Source: an uncultured Lachnospiraceae bacterium
GTDB taxonomy: Bacteria > Bacillota > Clostridia > Lachnospirales > Lachnospiraceae
NCBI GenBank assembly: GCA_910586015.1
Contig: CAJUGJ010000022.1
Coordinates: 1 to 60,171 of the forward strand
DNA: 60,171 bases
Direction: 5' to 3'
Made by a program: the position numbers and the translations under genes. Under the pieces are notes generated by a model. It was not told the origin of the DNA. It did not search any database and saw only the letters and a program-made list of their open reading frames with translations. This document shows, piece after piece, positions 28,216 through 37,596 of the stretch (its first letter is position 1; every line of letters begins with the position of its first letter).

Positions 28216-29607
28216 CTATGGTTCATTTGTCTGTGCCGTATCTTCATAATATCTCTTACTTTTTTCTATTGCTTCTTCTTCGGTATCTCCAAAAATAAAT
28301 TGATACATCTGACTGGTATTTTCTATTGGATTTGTACAAACTAAAGTATATTTTAATCCGTTATATGGTGTAGTTCCGCAGTCATAAAAAGTTCCTTCTA
28401 CTGGGAATCTTGAAGAATCTAAAGATGTAATCCCGTTTTCTATCACCATTTCTAATCCTTTTGAAATTTGATCTACTGTTAAATTACTCGTAATATAACT
28501 AAGGCAAGTATTTGCTATACTGATTAACTCAAAAAAGCCTTTCGATTTATATTTCTCAAAAATTGCATTTAATACTCTGCGTTGGCGTAAAGTTCTTCCA
28601 TAGTCGTCTGCTGCTCCCCCTAAAGTTGGAACATAACGTACTCTACAATATCCAACCACTTGGTTTCCATTCAACGTTTGTACTCCTGCAACTACTCTTC
28701 TGTTGGCAGGATTTGAAATATAATTTGTTGTATTGAGATAATCTCTCTCTGTCTTTGTTAATTCTATTGTAACCCCACCTAGCAGATCCACAATATCTTC
28801 AAACGACTCAAAATTGACACTTGCATAAGCATCAATCTTAATCTTATAGAGCTCTTCTATTGCCTGAACAAGTAATGCTGCTCCTTGGGCACGATCTTCT
28901 CCCATGGCATATACTGCATTTAACTTACATGGTCTATGTCCAGGTAACTGTACATAGCTGTCACGCATAATAGAAGCTAACTTTACGGTCTTATCCTTTG
29001 TATTGATTGCAGCAAGCATCATCGAATCTGTGTTTCTAGCTCCATAGATCTCTTCAATTCCAAAAAGAAGGCAAGTCATTACATAATCTTCTTGTCTTGG
29101 CAAAAGCACTTCTGGTGGTTCTGATATCTCAGAATCCGGAGGATTTTCATTATTTTCTATTTCCGGTGTTGGAGTTGGAGTCAAAATAGGAGTTGGTATA
29201 GGTGAGGGAGTTGGCTCTACATTTTCAATTTGATTGTGTATAAATCTAGCTGCTAAATTGTACATTATTTTCTTTCCAAAGAGTCCAATGATTAAAAGCA
29301 AACTTCCTAAAATACATCCTGTTATAATAAGAACCCGCTTTTTAGAAGATTTTTTCGGCTTTACTGTATCATCTAAATCCTCTGTTTCAAACTCCTCTGT
29401 TTCAGAAAAATCACCTAACTCTTTTTTAATTTGAGAGCTGAGAGATTCACTCACATTATTCATAAAATCATCTACACCGTCTGAAGTTTTATCCTCTTCT
29501 AAAGAATCCCCTTCATCCAAAACTTCATCTTCCTCAAAATCCATCCATTTATGTCTGTCCAAGGTTTCATTCCCCTCAAAAGAGCCACGATCTTCTTCGT
29601 TTCTCAT
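28216..29607 (-). CDS. LytR-CpsA-Psr (LCP) family cell wall ligase
   Basis: 463 residues. A long acidic, disordered cytoplasmic N-terminus (1-85) leads to one membrane helix (about 90-112), a Pro/Thr-rich linker (PTPSPIPTPILTPTPTPE) and the extracellular LCP domain. Key family features are visible: TDSMMLAAINTKDKTVKLASIMRDSYVQLPGH and the arginine-rich GYCRVRYVPTLGGAADDYGRTLRQRRVLNA. LCP enzymes attach teichoic acids or polysaccharides to peptidoglycan. GGGAGG precedes the start. It is 97 bp downstream of icd and probably has its own promoter (TTGACA, 18 bp, TAGATA). Confidence 0.92.
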   Translation of the reverse strand: MRNEEDRGSFEGNETLDRHKWMDFEEDEVLDEGDSLEEDKTSDGVDDFMNNVSESLSSQIKKELGDFSETEEFETEDLDDTVKPKKSSKKRVLIITGCILGSLLLIIGLFGKKIMYNLAARFIHNQIENVEPTPSPIPTPILTPTPTPEIENNENPPDSEISEPPEVLLPRQEDYVMTCLLFGIEEIYGARNTDSMMLAAINTKDKTVKLASIMRDSYVQLPGHRPCKLNAVYAMGEDRAQGAALLVQAIEELYKIKIDAYASVNFESFEDIVDLLGGVTIELTKTERDYLNTTNYISNPANRRVVAGVQTLNGNQVVGYCRVRYVPTLGGAADDYGRTLRQRRVLNAIFEKYKSKGFFELISIANTCLSYITSNLTVDQISKGLEMVIENGITSLDSSRFPVEGTFYDCGTTPYNGLKYTLVCTNPIENTSQMYQFIFGDTEEEAIEKSKRYYEDTAQTNEP

Positions 29608-29704
29608 TTGGCTTCCTCCCGTGCCGCCGTACTCTTACAATTTAAGTAACTTTTATTTTATCTAAAAAATATGTTATTTTCGTGTCAAAGTCTTTTCTAA
29701 TCTA

Positions 29705-30913
29705 TTAAAGTAATTGCTCCAGTGTTGTTCGAATTGCGGCAATAAATTCTTCTGTATTTAAAGCAGTCGCAGATGGATGAGTTGTAATGATTGCAAGATC
29801 TTTTGTCATTTTCCCACTTTCTATTGTTTGAATACAAGCTTTTTCAAGTAATTCTCCAAACCGAATTAATTCTTTATTTTCGTCAAGTTCTCCTCGTTTT
29901 TTTAACGCTCCTGACCATGCGAAGATGGTAGCCACTGGATTGGTTGACGTTTCTTCACCTTTTAAATATTTATAATAATGTCTTTGTACAGTTCCATGTG
30001 CTGCTTCATATTCAAAATTTCCTTCTGGAGAAACAAGTACAGAAGTCATCATAGAAAGGGAGCCATAAGCAGTTGCTATCATATCACTCATAACATCACC
30101 ATCATAATTTTTGCAAGCCCAAATAAAACCACCCTCAGAACGGATAATTCTTGCTACTGCATCATCAATCAAGGTATAAAAATAAGTAATGCCTATTTCT
30201 TTAAATTTCTCTTCATACTCTTTTTCATAGATCTCTTGAAAAATATCTTTAAATGTATGATCGTATTTTTTAGAAATAGTATCTTTTGTTGCAAACCAGA
30301 GATCTTGTTTTGTATCTATAGCAAAATTAAAGCAGCTTCTTGCAAAACTTTCTATTGATAAATCGAGGTTGTGTATTCCCTGAAGTACACCTGTTCCTTT
30401 AAATTCATGAATTAATTCACTTACTTTTGTTCCATCTTTAGCAGTATAGACTAATTCTGCCTTTCCCGGTTGTAAAATTCTCATCTCTGATGCTTTATAG
30501 ACATCTCCATAGGCATGTCTTGCAATCGTAATTGGTTTATTCCAGTTTTTTACATACGGTTCAATACCCTTAACCAAAATCGGAGCACGAAATACGGTTC
30601 CATCTAAAATAGCACGAATTGTTCCATTTGGACTTTTCCACATTTCTTTTAAGTTATATTCTTTTACTCTATCGGCATTTGGTGTAATCGTTGCACATTT
30701 TACTGCTACTTTATACTTTTTCGTAGCCTCGGCAGATTCTACTGTAACTTTATCATTCGTTTCGTTTCGATATTCTAATCCAAGATCATAATATTTTGTA
30801 TTTAGTTCTATAAATGGCAAAAGTAATTCTTCTTTAATCATTTTCCAAAGAACTCTTGTCATTTCATCGCCATCCATCTCTACAATTGGATTCTGCATTT
30901 TAATTTTATTCAT
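29705..30913 (-). CDS. icd: NADP-dependent isocitrate dehydrogenase, eukaryote-like type
   Basis: 402 residues of the homodimeric, mitochondrial-like IDH type, with NPIVEMDGDEMTRVLW at the N-terminus, the substrate loop WKSPNGTIRAILDGTVFR, and TIARHAYGDVYKA and DMIATAYGSLSMMTSVLVSPEGNFEYEAAHGTVQRHY at the C-terminal half. It converts isocitrate to 2-oxoglutarate, giving NADPH and the carbon skeleton for glutamate. It starts 22 bp after serS with GAGG and no terminator between, so it appears to be under the serine T-box. Confidence 0.95.
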   Translation of the reverse strand: MNKIKMQNPIVEMDGDEMTRVLWKMIKEELLLPFIELNTKYYDLGLEYRNETNDKVTVESAEATKKYKVAVKCATITPNADRVKEYNLKEMWKSPNGTIRAILDGTVFRAPILVKGIEPYVKNWNKPITIARHAYGDVYKASEMRILQPGKAELVYTAKDGTKVSELIHEFKGTGVLQGIHNLDLSIESFARSCFNFAIDTKQDLWFATKDTISKKYDHTFKDIFQEIYEKEYEEKFKEIGITYFYTLIDDAVARIIRSEGGFIWACKNYDGDVMSDMIATAYGSLSMMTSVLVSPEGNFEYEAAHGTVQRHYYKYLKGEETSTNPVATIFAWSGALKKRGELDENKELIRFGELLEKACIQTIESGKMTKDLAIITTHPSATALNTEEFIAAIRTTLEQLL

Positions 30914-30935
30914 ATATTACCTCATCCCTTTCTTT

Positions 30936-32216
30936 TTATCGTATTACATCCATTCCGCCCATATAGGAACGCAAACTTTCTGGAATTGCTATCGATCCAT
31001 CTGCTCTTAAATTATTTTCTAAAAATGCAATTAACATTCTAGGAGGAGCCGTCACTGTATTATTTAAAGTATGAGCAAAATATTTGCTGCCATCTTCTTT
31101 TTGGATACGAATTTTTAATCTTCTTGCCTGAGCATCGCCAAGATTCGAACAGCTTCCTACTTCAAAATACTTCTTTTGTCTCGGTGACCAAGCTTCTACA
31201 TCTAATGACTTTACTTTTAAATCTGCTAAATCTCCTGAACAACATTCTAATGTTCGAACTGGAATATCTAAAGATCGGAAAAAATCCACTGTATTTTTCC
31301 ATAACTTTTCAAACCACTGCATAGAATCTTGTGGTTTACAAACTACAATCATTTCCTGTTTTTCAAACTGGTGAATTCGATAAACTCCTCTTTCCTCTAG
31401 TCCATGTGCCCCTTTTTCTTTTCGGAAACAAGGAGAATAACTGGTAAGTGTAAAAGGCAGATCTTCTTCTTTTTGAATTGTATCAATAAATTTTCCAATC
31501 ATAGAATGTTCACTTGTTCCAATTAAAAAGAGATCCTCTCCTTCAATTTTATACATCATAGATTCCATTTCAGCAAAACTCATAACACCAGTAACAACAT
31601 CACTGCGGATCATAAATGGAGGAACACAATAAGTAAAACCACGATTGATCATAAAATCTCTGGCATATGAAATAACAGCCGAATGTAGTCTTGCAATATC
31701 CCCCATCAAATAATAAAATCCATTCCCTGCTACTTTTCTTGCACTGTCTAAATCAATTCCATGAAATCTCTCCATAATTTCTGTATGATATGGAATTTCA
31801 AAGTCTGGAACAACTGGTTCACCAAACTTTTCGATCTCTACATTTTCTGTATCGTTTTTTCCAATTGGAACACTTTTATCAATAATATTTGGAATTACCA
31901 TCATAATCTTTTGGATCTGTTCAGAAAGCTTTTTTTCTTCTTCCTCTAATTTTGCTAAATGCTCTGATTTTTCTGTTACCTTTTTCTTCATTTCTTCGGC
32001 TTCTTGTCTTTGACCTTTTGCCATAAGTGTCCCAATCTGTTTTGAAATCATATTTCGTTCTGCTCTTAGTGCATCTGCCTCCTGCTTTGTAGCACGATTT
32101 TTTGCATCTAATTCAACTACTTCATCTACAAGTGGAAGTTTTTCTTCTTGAAACTTATTTCGGATATTTTGTTTTACAATCTCTGGATTTTCTCTGATAA
32201 ATTTTAAATCTAACAT
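30936..32216 (-). CDS. serS: Serine-tRNA ligase
   Basis: 426 residues from the ATG at 32214-32216, with AAGGAG upstream; the open frame extends 35 codons further into the T-box leader and is not coding there. Seryl-tRNA synthetase is a class II enzyme that charges tRNA-Ser. The N-terminal tRNA-binding coiled-coil arm spans about residues 30-100, and the core has TSEHSM, FRKEKGAHGLEERGVYRIHQFEKQEM and, at the C-terminus, NNTVTAPPRMLIAFLENN (motif 3). Confidence 0.97.
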   Translation of the reverse strand: MLDLKFIRENPEIVKQNIRNKFQEEKLPLVDEVVELDAKNRATKQEADALRAERNMISKQIGTLMAKGQRQEAEEMKKKVTEKSEHLAKLEEEEKKLSEQIQKIMMVIPNIIDKSVPIGKNDTENVEIEKFGEPVVPDFEIPYHTEIMERFHGIDLDSARKVAGNGFYYLMGDIARLHSAVISYARDFMINRGFTYCVPPFMIRSDVVTGVMSFAEMESMMYKIEGEDLFLIGTSEHSMIGKFIDTIQKEEDLPFTLTSYSPCFRKEKGAHGLEERGVYRIHQFEKQEMIVVCKPQDSMQWFEKLWKNTVDFFRSLDIPVRTLECCSGDLADLKVKSLDVEAWSPRQKKYFEVGSCSNLGDAQARRLKIRIQKEDGSKYFAHTLNNTVTAPPRMLIAFLENNLRADGSIAIPESLRSYMGGMDVIR

Positions 32217-32240
32217 AGTTTTTCTCCTTCCTTTTTTAAG

Positions 32241-32474
32241 ATAAAAAAAGATCCATCCCATAAACTTTATGGGACGGATCTTTTCCGCGTTGCCACCCAA
32301 ATTACCGAAAACTTCGGTCACTCTTAGTATAATAAAGGATACTACCCTTCGAACTCTTCGTTCGCTGCAAAGAAAGTGGAGAGATATTGTCCTTTGTCAG
32401 TTTGCACCATCCACTGACTCTCTGAAAAAAATTTCAATATCGTAGTTTTCTTATAGCCTTTTTGCATTATTTTT
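32241..32474 (-). promoter_or_regulatory. T-box riboswitch leader (serine) of serS-icd
   Basis: On the minus strand the conserved T-box reads GGGTGGCAACGCGG (32285-32298). It is followed by a strong terminator stem ending in a T-run (32241-32286), and the antiterminator would use the T-box instead. Upstream is the stem I region with GATATTG/CAATATC pairing and a distal hairpin; its 3' strand holds TCTCC, giving UCU or UCC, both serine codons, in the specifier position. Uncharged tRNA-Ser would promote antitermination. Leader boundaries are approximate. Confidence 0.92.
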
Positions 32475-32476
32475 AT

Positions 32477-32505
32477 ATTATATCCTGTTTCTTTTGATTA
32501 TACAA
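32477..32505 (-). promoter_or_regulatory. Promoter of the serS T-box transcript
   Basis: On the minus strand: TTGTAT (32500-32505), 17-bp spacer, TATAAT (32477-32482). The transcript would begin at about 32470, just before stem I. Confidence 0.8.
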
Positions 32506-32517
32506 GTACTTTTTTCT

Positions 32518-33888
32518 TTACTTTGTCTTTAAAATTCCTATAATTGTTGCTAACTTTATTTTTTCTCCCTGATAGAGAATTAATCCTCGATATATTTTTG
32601 CCGCTAATATGACAGTAAGTAATGAAAAAAGTATTAAGATAACTGTACTGATAAATCCCTCTAAAATTCCAATAGAACCTGTTGCAAGCTCTGCTGGAAC
32701 ACAAAAAGGAGCAGTCAAAGGAACATAACGGCATACTTGAACTAACCCTTCTTTACCCATTAAAAAAGCCAAGTAACTGACTAGCCAGCTGATAATAATC
32801 GGAAATTGGAACAAAGCTTGAGTAGAAGCAGTTTCCTCTGGTCGTACAACAAGGCATCCAGCTAAAGCAGCTAACATGTTATAGAATAAAAATCCTACAC
32901 AAAAAATAACTATAGCTAAAATAACAGACGGTATACTCAATGCAGTTTCTCCAATATTATCTCTTAAAAACTGTATTACCTGAAAAATGCTGTTACTATA
33001 TCCCGGATACATAGAACTTGCTATTGCATTTCCTGCTACTAAGCCAAATACTGCTGAAAGAATCCATATACAAAACTGTAAAAGAGCACTGACCGTAATA
33101 GCTAGTACCTTACCTATCATTAAACTATAAGGATGTACTGAAATTAACAACATTTCTGCTAATTTTGATACCTTCTCAACAGAAACTTCTTTACAGACAG
33201 TCTGTCCATAAAACAGTAAAAGAAAATATAATAACAGTCCAAATAACATTGGTGCAAATAATCGAATCAAAGTGGTAGCTGTATTCTCTTCTTCTATCTG
33301 AAAATTATTTATATACGTATCTGTTTTAATCTGAACAGCCTGTTCTTTGGTTACTCCTGCCTGAAGTAATTTATTTACTTTAAAACAATCTGCCATTACA
33401 TTTAATAATTGCTGTGCCTGTACTTTATCTATTTGGTTAGATTGTGGAATTGCAGCCTGCAATAAAAAGTTTTGCTCTTCTTTTGTAATAATTACGGCAA
33501 CTGCCTTTGCCTGTTCTGCCGCTTTTTTTGCAGCTTCTTCTCTGGAATTATTCTCATAATGAAATGTTATTGTTTCAAACTGTTTTTCATCTATTTGTTT
33601 TAACATTTCTTTATAATCTATATCTGCAATTTTTGTGTCGTCATAGACAAACACGTCCTCAATTTCATTAAATTGCGATCCAATTCCATATTCTATATCT
33701 TGTTCTACATTATTTGAAAAAGAATCATCTTTTTTTTGTTGTGCAGAAATGATAGTAATTAGAATAATTGCCCCAAACAGTATAAAACCAGCTAATATAG
33801 TGACAATTTGAAACCCTTTCATTCCTATCGTCTGTTTTAGTGTAAAATCATAAACTTTTTTCCATCCGCGAAACGAATCTTTACTCAT
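32518..33888 (-). CDS. ABC exporter permease, NatB-like (second)
   Basis: 456 residues from the ATG at 33886-33888, which has AGGAGG upstream. One N-terminal membrane helix, a large extracytoplasmic domain (about residues 50-225) and five to six C-terminal helices, the layout of ABC-2/NatB-type permeases (for example EVSVEKVSKLAEMLLISVHPYSLMIGKVLAI). It overlaps the upstream permease by 8 bp. Likely forms a heterodimeric exporter with that gene and the 35217 ATPase; the substrate is unknown. Confidence 0.85.
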   Translation of the reverse strand: MSKDSFRGWKKVYDFTLKQTIGMKGFQIVTILAGFILFGAIILITIISAQQKKDDSFSNNVEQDIEYGIGSQFNEIEDVFVYDDTKIADIDYKEMLKQIDEKQFETITFHYENNSREEAAKKAAEQAKAVAVIITKEEQNFLLQAAIPQSNQIDKVQAQQLLNVMADCFKVNKLLQAGVTKEQAVQIKTDTYINNFQIEEENTATTLIRLFAPMLFGLLLYFLLLFYGQTVCKEVSVEKVSKLAEMLLISVHPYSLMIGKVLAITVSALLQFCIWILSAVFGLVAGNAIASSMYPGYSNSIFQVIQFLRDNIGETALSIPSVILAIVIFCVGFLFYNMLAALAGCLVVRPEETASTQALFQFPIIISWLVSYLAFLMGKEGLVQVCRYVPLTAPFCVPAELATGSIGILEGFISTVILILFSLLTVILAAKIYRGLILYQGEKIKLATIIGILKTK

Positions 33889-35227
33889 GATGACTTCCTC
33901 CTTTTGATGTCTTGAAAATCTTAAACATCTCCTTGAGGTGAACTCGTTCTCCATTATGCAAGATTAACACCTCATAAACTCTTGCCACAAAGAGGAATAG
34001 TAAAATTACTGCAACAAGTTCTAATGCCATTGCCCCTATTATCAGACCGATACCAGCTTTACCTGCCAAGATCGCTCCCGGAAGAATATAAGGAGCAGAA
34101 AGAGGAAACAAAAAAGCAAATATAACAAAAGCGTTCACTCCATCTCCTAATAACCCTCCTGCTGCTCCTATGCCAATATAAGCTCCTATCAGATCGACAA
34201 TGGTAAATAACATCTGTCCTTCTCCAACTTCCTCCACTTTACTAACTGTCGCTCCTGACAGACCAGCTAAAGTTGCATAGAATACTAATCCTAACGAAAT
34301 CATAATAAGGCAGAGTAGAAAATTTCCTAAGTTTAGATTATTTAAAATATCTGCACTTAAAATTCCACTTAATGGGTTTCCTGCCTCTGGAAATAGATAA
34401 TTACTAATCTTTCCTGAAATAAAAACTACAATTCCCACTGAGAAAAGTTGTAGTACAACTGCCAATAACATAGAAAGTACTTTTCCCACAATAATTGCCA
34501 ATGGTCTGATTGAAGTCAATAAAAATTCTACTACTTTCGAAGATTTATCAGAAACAATGGACATTGCCACTTGACTTGCAGACATTGTACTAACCATTAA
34601 AACAATAAACAATAATCCATATATAAACCAATATTCATTCTGTGTAATAGAGGTATCCTCTTCTACCACTTCTAATCCATTTTCGTCAGAAATATATGTT
34701 TGTGTTGTAACAACTTCTAATGCTATTTCAATCTGTTCTTTGTTAAGTCCAGACAATCGCATTTTTTCTGTTTCAAAATAATTTTTTAGTGTCTGTGAAA
34801 ATTGTTCTACTTCCTGTCCTTTTACTTTTCCTGCCTTAGAATAATATATCTGTAAAAAATACTCTGTTCCTATGGATTGAATCCATACAGCAACTGTTGA
34901 GGTTTCTTCTGTCTGTATCTTTTCTATAATCGTTTCAAATGCAGTTGAATCTGGTATACTTATCACTTCTATTGCTTGATATGGTTCATAGACATTCAGT
35001 CCAGAAAAATCCAATTCCAAAAGACTTGTTTCATTTTTTACATAAAGCTTTGTTATGTGATTTTCTATTGTCTTTGCTGTATTCCCTAAAAATAGATTTA
35101 ACAGTGGCATAGAAATGAAAGATATGAAAAGCAATATGATTAAAGAGCCTTTATAAGCTTTTGATTTTAAGGTTTGGCGAAATGTAAAAGAAAAAACATC
35201 CTTCCATCCTGTCAGTTTATCCCTCAT
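33881..35227 (-). CDS. ABC exporter permease, NatB-like (first)
   Basis: 448 residues. One N-terminal helix (about 24-46), an extracytoplasmic domain to about 200, then a membrane domain with the coupling segment SDKSSKVVEFLLTSIRPLAIIVGKVLSM. This motif is shared with the downstream permease, so the two are paralogous subunits. It overlaps the ATPase gene by 11 bp at its start and the next permease by 8 bp at its end, showing tight coupling. Confidence 0.87.
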   Translation of the reverse strand: MRDKLTGWKDVFSFTFRQTLKSKAYKGSLIILLFISFISMPLLNLFLGNTAKTIENHITKLYVKNETSLLELDFSGLNVYEPYQAIEVISIPDSTAFETIIEKIQTEETSTVAVWIQSIGTEYFLQIYYSKAGKVKGQEVEQFSQTLKNYFETEKMRLSGLNKEQIEIALEVVTTQTYISDENGLEVVEEDTSITQNEYWFIYGLLFIVLMVSTMSASQVAMSIVSDKSSKVVEFLLTSIRPLAIIVGKVLSMLLAVVLQLFSVGIVVFISGKISNYLFPEAGNPLSGILSADILNNLNLGNFLLCLIMISLGLVFYATLAGLSGATVSKVEEVGEGQMLFTIVDLIGAYIGIGAAGGLLGDGVNAFVIFAFLFPLSAPYILPGAILAGKAGIGLIIGAMALELVAVILLFLFVARVYEVLILHNGERVHLKEMFKIFKTSKGGSHHE

Positions 35228-36155
35228 TTGTTGTGCCCACCTTTTCTATAAAGATTTCATGTAGCGATGGTTCTCTTAATTCAAATCGTACCACAGGAAC
35301 TTGATCTTCTACCAATTTCTTCAAAAACTGCATTGCCTGTTGTTCACCACTTACCTTTAGGTGATATACTTCAGGAGTTTTTGCTGCAATTTTTAAACCA
35401 AATGAGGAAATATAGGATGCTATCTCTATATCACTCTTCACAAAAAGATTAACACGCCCATAACTTTTTTTAATCTCATTTAGATTACCAGATAATACGG
35501 TCTTTCCTCTGTTTAAAATCGTAATATCAGAACAAAATTCCTCTATGGTTGGCATCTGGTGACTAGACATAATCAGATATTTTTCTTTTGCGATCTCTTC
35601 TCTAATAATTTCTTTAAACAGATCGGTATTTACTGGATCTAATCCACTTAATGGCTCATCTAAAATCAAAAACTGTGGTTCAGAAAGCAGAGCTGCCATT
35701 AATTGGATCTTTTGTTGATTTCCTTTTGAAAGCTGATCTGCACGATTTGCTTTCACTGCTTTCTTTCCTTTTTTAGTTGGTGGAAATACATATTCTTCCA
35801 CCTTTAATCTCGCTGACCAATATTGAATTCGTTTCATAGCATCTTTCTTTGAAACACCTTTTAATTTTGCAAAATACAAAAGCTGATCTAAAAGAGAATA
35901 TTTTGGATATAATCCTCTCTCTTCTGCTAAATAGCCTACATTCATTTTCACTGCATCAAATGGTTTATTATTCCAAAGTACCTCTCCACTATCACTTGCC
36001 AACATTCCAAGCATAATTCGAAGAGAAGTTGATTTTCCTGCTCCATTTGTACCAAGCAGGGCATATACTCCCGGGTTTTTCATCTCAAAATTTAAATGAT
36101 CTACTACTACTTTATCTCCATATTTTTTTAGCAGTTCTTTTACACAAAAAGACAT
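35217..36155 (-). CDS. ABC transporter ATPase, NatA-like
   Basis: 312 residues. Walker A is GTNGAGKST (35-43), the signature reads LSKGNQQKI, a variant common in NatA-type exporters, and Walker B is FLILDEPLSGLDP followed by a switch His in MSSHQMP. A C-terminal regulatory domain is present beyond residue 230. The two permease genes follow directly. The cluster lies just downstream of a TldD/TldE pair (32 bp), suggesting one transcription unit. Confidence 0.93.
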   Translation of the reverse strand: MSFCVKELLKKYGDKVVVDHLNFEMKNPGVYALLGTNGAGKSTSLRIMLGMLASDSGEVLWNNKPFDAVKMNVGYLAEERGLYPKYSLLDQLLYFAKLKGVSKKDAMKRIQYWSARLKVEEYVFPPTKKGKKAVKANRADQLSKGNQQKIQLMAALLSEPQFLILDEPLSGLDPVNTDLFKEIIREEIAKEKYLIMSSHQMPTIEEFCSDITILNRGKTVLSGNLNEIKKSYGRVNLFVKSDIEIASYISSFGLKIAAKTPEVYHLKVSGEQQAMQFLKKLVEDQVPVVRFELREPSLHEIFIEKVGTTNEG

Positions 36156-36187
36156 TGTCCTACCTCCGCAAGTAATGAAAAAATATG

Positions 36188-37540
36188 TTATTTCCCAGCT
36201 ATCGCAAGTTCTCTTATAAGAACTGCTGGCGAGCCAAAGACAGAATATCCCCTTGGTGGAAGAAACTCTATCTTGTTTCCAACTCCTATAATTTCTTTTA
36301 AGAGTGTATAGAAGTTTCCTGATACAGTGATATTTTTTACTGCCTTTGTCAATGTTTTATCCTTTATTAAAAATCCTTCTGCTGAAAGAGAAAAATCCCC
36401 AGTTACTGCATTTGCTCCTGCATGAAGACCATTTAATTCTGTGATATAAACTCCATTCTCCATTTTAGCAAATAGTTCTTCTAATGTCATATCTTTTGCA
36501 CTTAAAAAGAAGTTATATGGCATAATAGAAATTGGAGAAGAATACGATGCCTTTGAAGCATTTCCTGTTGTTTTTACTCCTGCTTTCTTTGCTGTCTGCC
36601 AGTTGTAAAGTAAAGTTTTAAATTCTCCCTCTTCAATAATAGTCTTTGTTTTCGTTGCCGCACCTTCTGCATCAAAAGAACAAGTTATAAAAGAATCTTC
36701 ATAAAATGGATCATCGATTATGGTCACCAGTTTAGAAGCAATCTGTTCTCCTTCCCTTTTTATAAGTAAAGATAGCCCTTTTTGAGCATTTTCAGCGGAA
36801 AAAATAGAAGAAAAAGTTCCCAACATGGTTGCCATTTGATCTGCTGAAAATACAACTGGATATGTTCCGCTTTCTATACTTTCCGCTCCAATTTTTTCAA
36901 TTCCTTTTTTTACTGCTCTGTTAGCAATTTCTTTTGCATCTAATGAATCCCAATCGGATATCTTAACTTCATAACTGCTATACATCTGTTCCTTCTCTGC
37001 AATGACTGGAGATACTTCTAATTCAGAAACAGTAATGGTGTTACTTAAATCCAATCCTTTTGAATTGCAAATCGCTTCGGTTGTTGTATATGCTGCTGAA
37101 TAAGTCATTGTGCCACCTGTCACACGCTTATCTGCATCAAGAGCTTTTCTTTGTGCCTGTAAAGTCTTTTCAATGAGTTTAGAAGACTGCGGAAACTCTA
37201 TATATTTTTTATGTGCTGTCTCATAGTGTTCTTCTGCTTTATGCAGTTCTATTTCATCCTCTGTTTCAATCGATTCTGCATTTTCCATTGCTTTTTTAAC
37301 AAGTTTTTTAGCTTCTTCTAAAGTAAAACATTCTGTGGAAGCGTATCCCATTGTTTTATTGACAATACATCGAAAACATACTCCTCCATTTTCGGAAGAA
37401 GAAAATTGATTTACCTCATTTTGATCCGAAACTGCCATAACATTTACTTGTACTGTATTTTTATAATAAACTTCATACTCTGTTAAACCTGCATCCTCTG
37501 CTGCAGTTACTACATAATCTTTAAATTCTTGAAACTGCAT
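36188..37540 (-). CDS. TldE/PmbA family metallopeptidase-like subunit
   Basis: 450 residues from the ATG at 37538-37540, with GAGG upstream. PmbA/TldE features: GGVCFRCIVNKTMGYASTE near the start and a C-terminal region with GLHAGANAVTGDFSLSAEGFLI. It lacks the HExxxH motif, as TldE subunits do. TldD and TldE form a heterodimeric protease that cleaves peptides and matures microcin B17-type peptides in Enterobacteria. Start is 56 bp after the TldD stop, so an operon is likely. Confidence 0.88.
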   Translation of the reverse strand: MQFQEFKDYVVTAAEDAGLTEYEVYYKNTVQVNVMAVSDQNEVNQFSSSENGGVCFRCIVNKTMGYASTECFTLEEAKKLVKKAMENAESIETEDEIELHKAEEHYETAHKKYIEFPQSSKLIEKTLQAQRKALDADKRVTGGTMTYSAAYTTTEAICNSKGLDLSNTITVSELEVSPVIAEKEQMYSSYEVKISDWDSLDAKEIANRAVKKGIEKIGAESIESGTYPVVFSADQMATMLGTFSSIFSAENAQKGLSLLIKREGEQIASKLVTIIDDPFYEDSFITCSFDAEGAATKTKTIIEEGEFKTLLYNWQTAKKAGVKTTGNASKASYSSPISIMPYNFFLSAKDMTLEELFAKMENGVYITELNGLHAGANAVTGDFSLSAEGFLIKDKTLTKAVKNITVSGNFYTLLKEIIGVGNKIEFLPPRGYSVFGSPAVLIRELAIAGK

Positions 37541-37596
37541 ACTAACCTCATTTCTACCATAAATGGTCTTTTCACTTTTTATATTAAAACGACTTA

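Noticed and set aside
32217..32321. Longer N-terminus for SerS
   Set aside because: The extra 35 codons lie in the T-box terminator and antiterminator; the family start MLDLKFIREN is at 32216.
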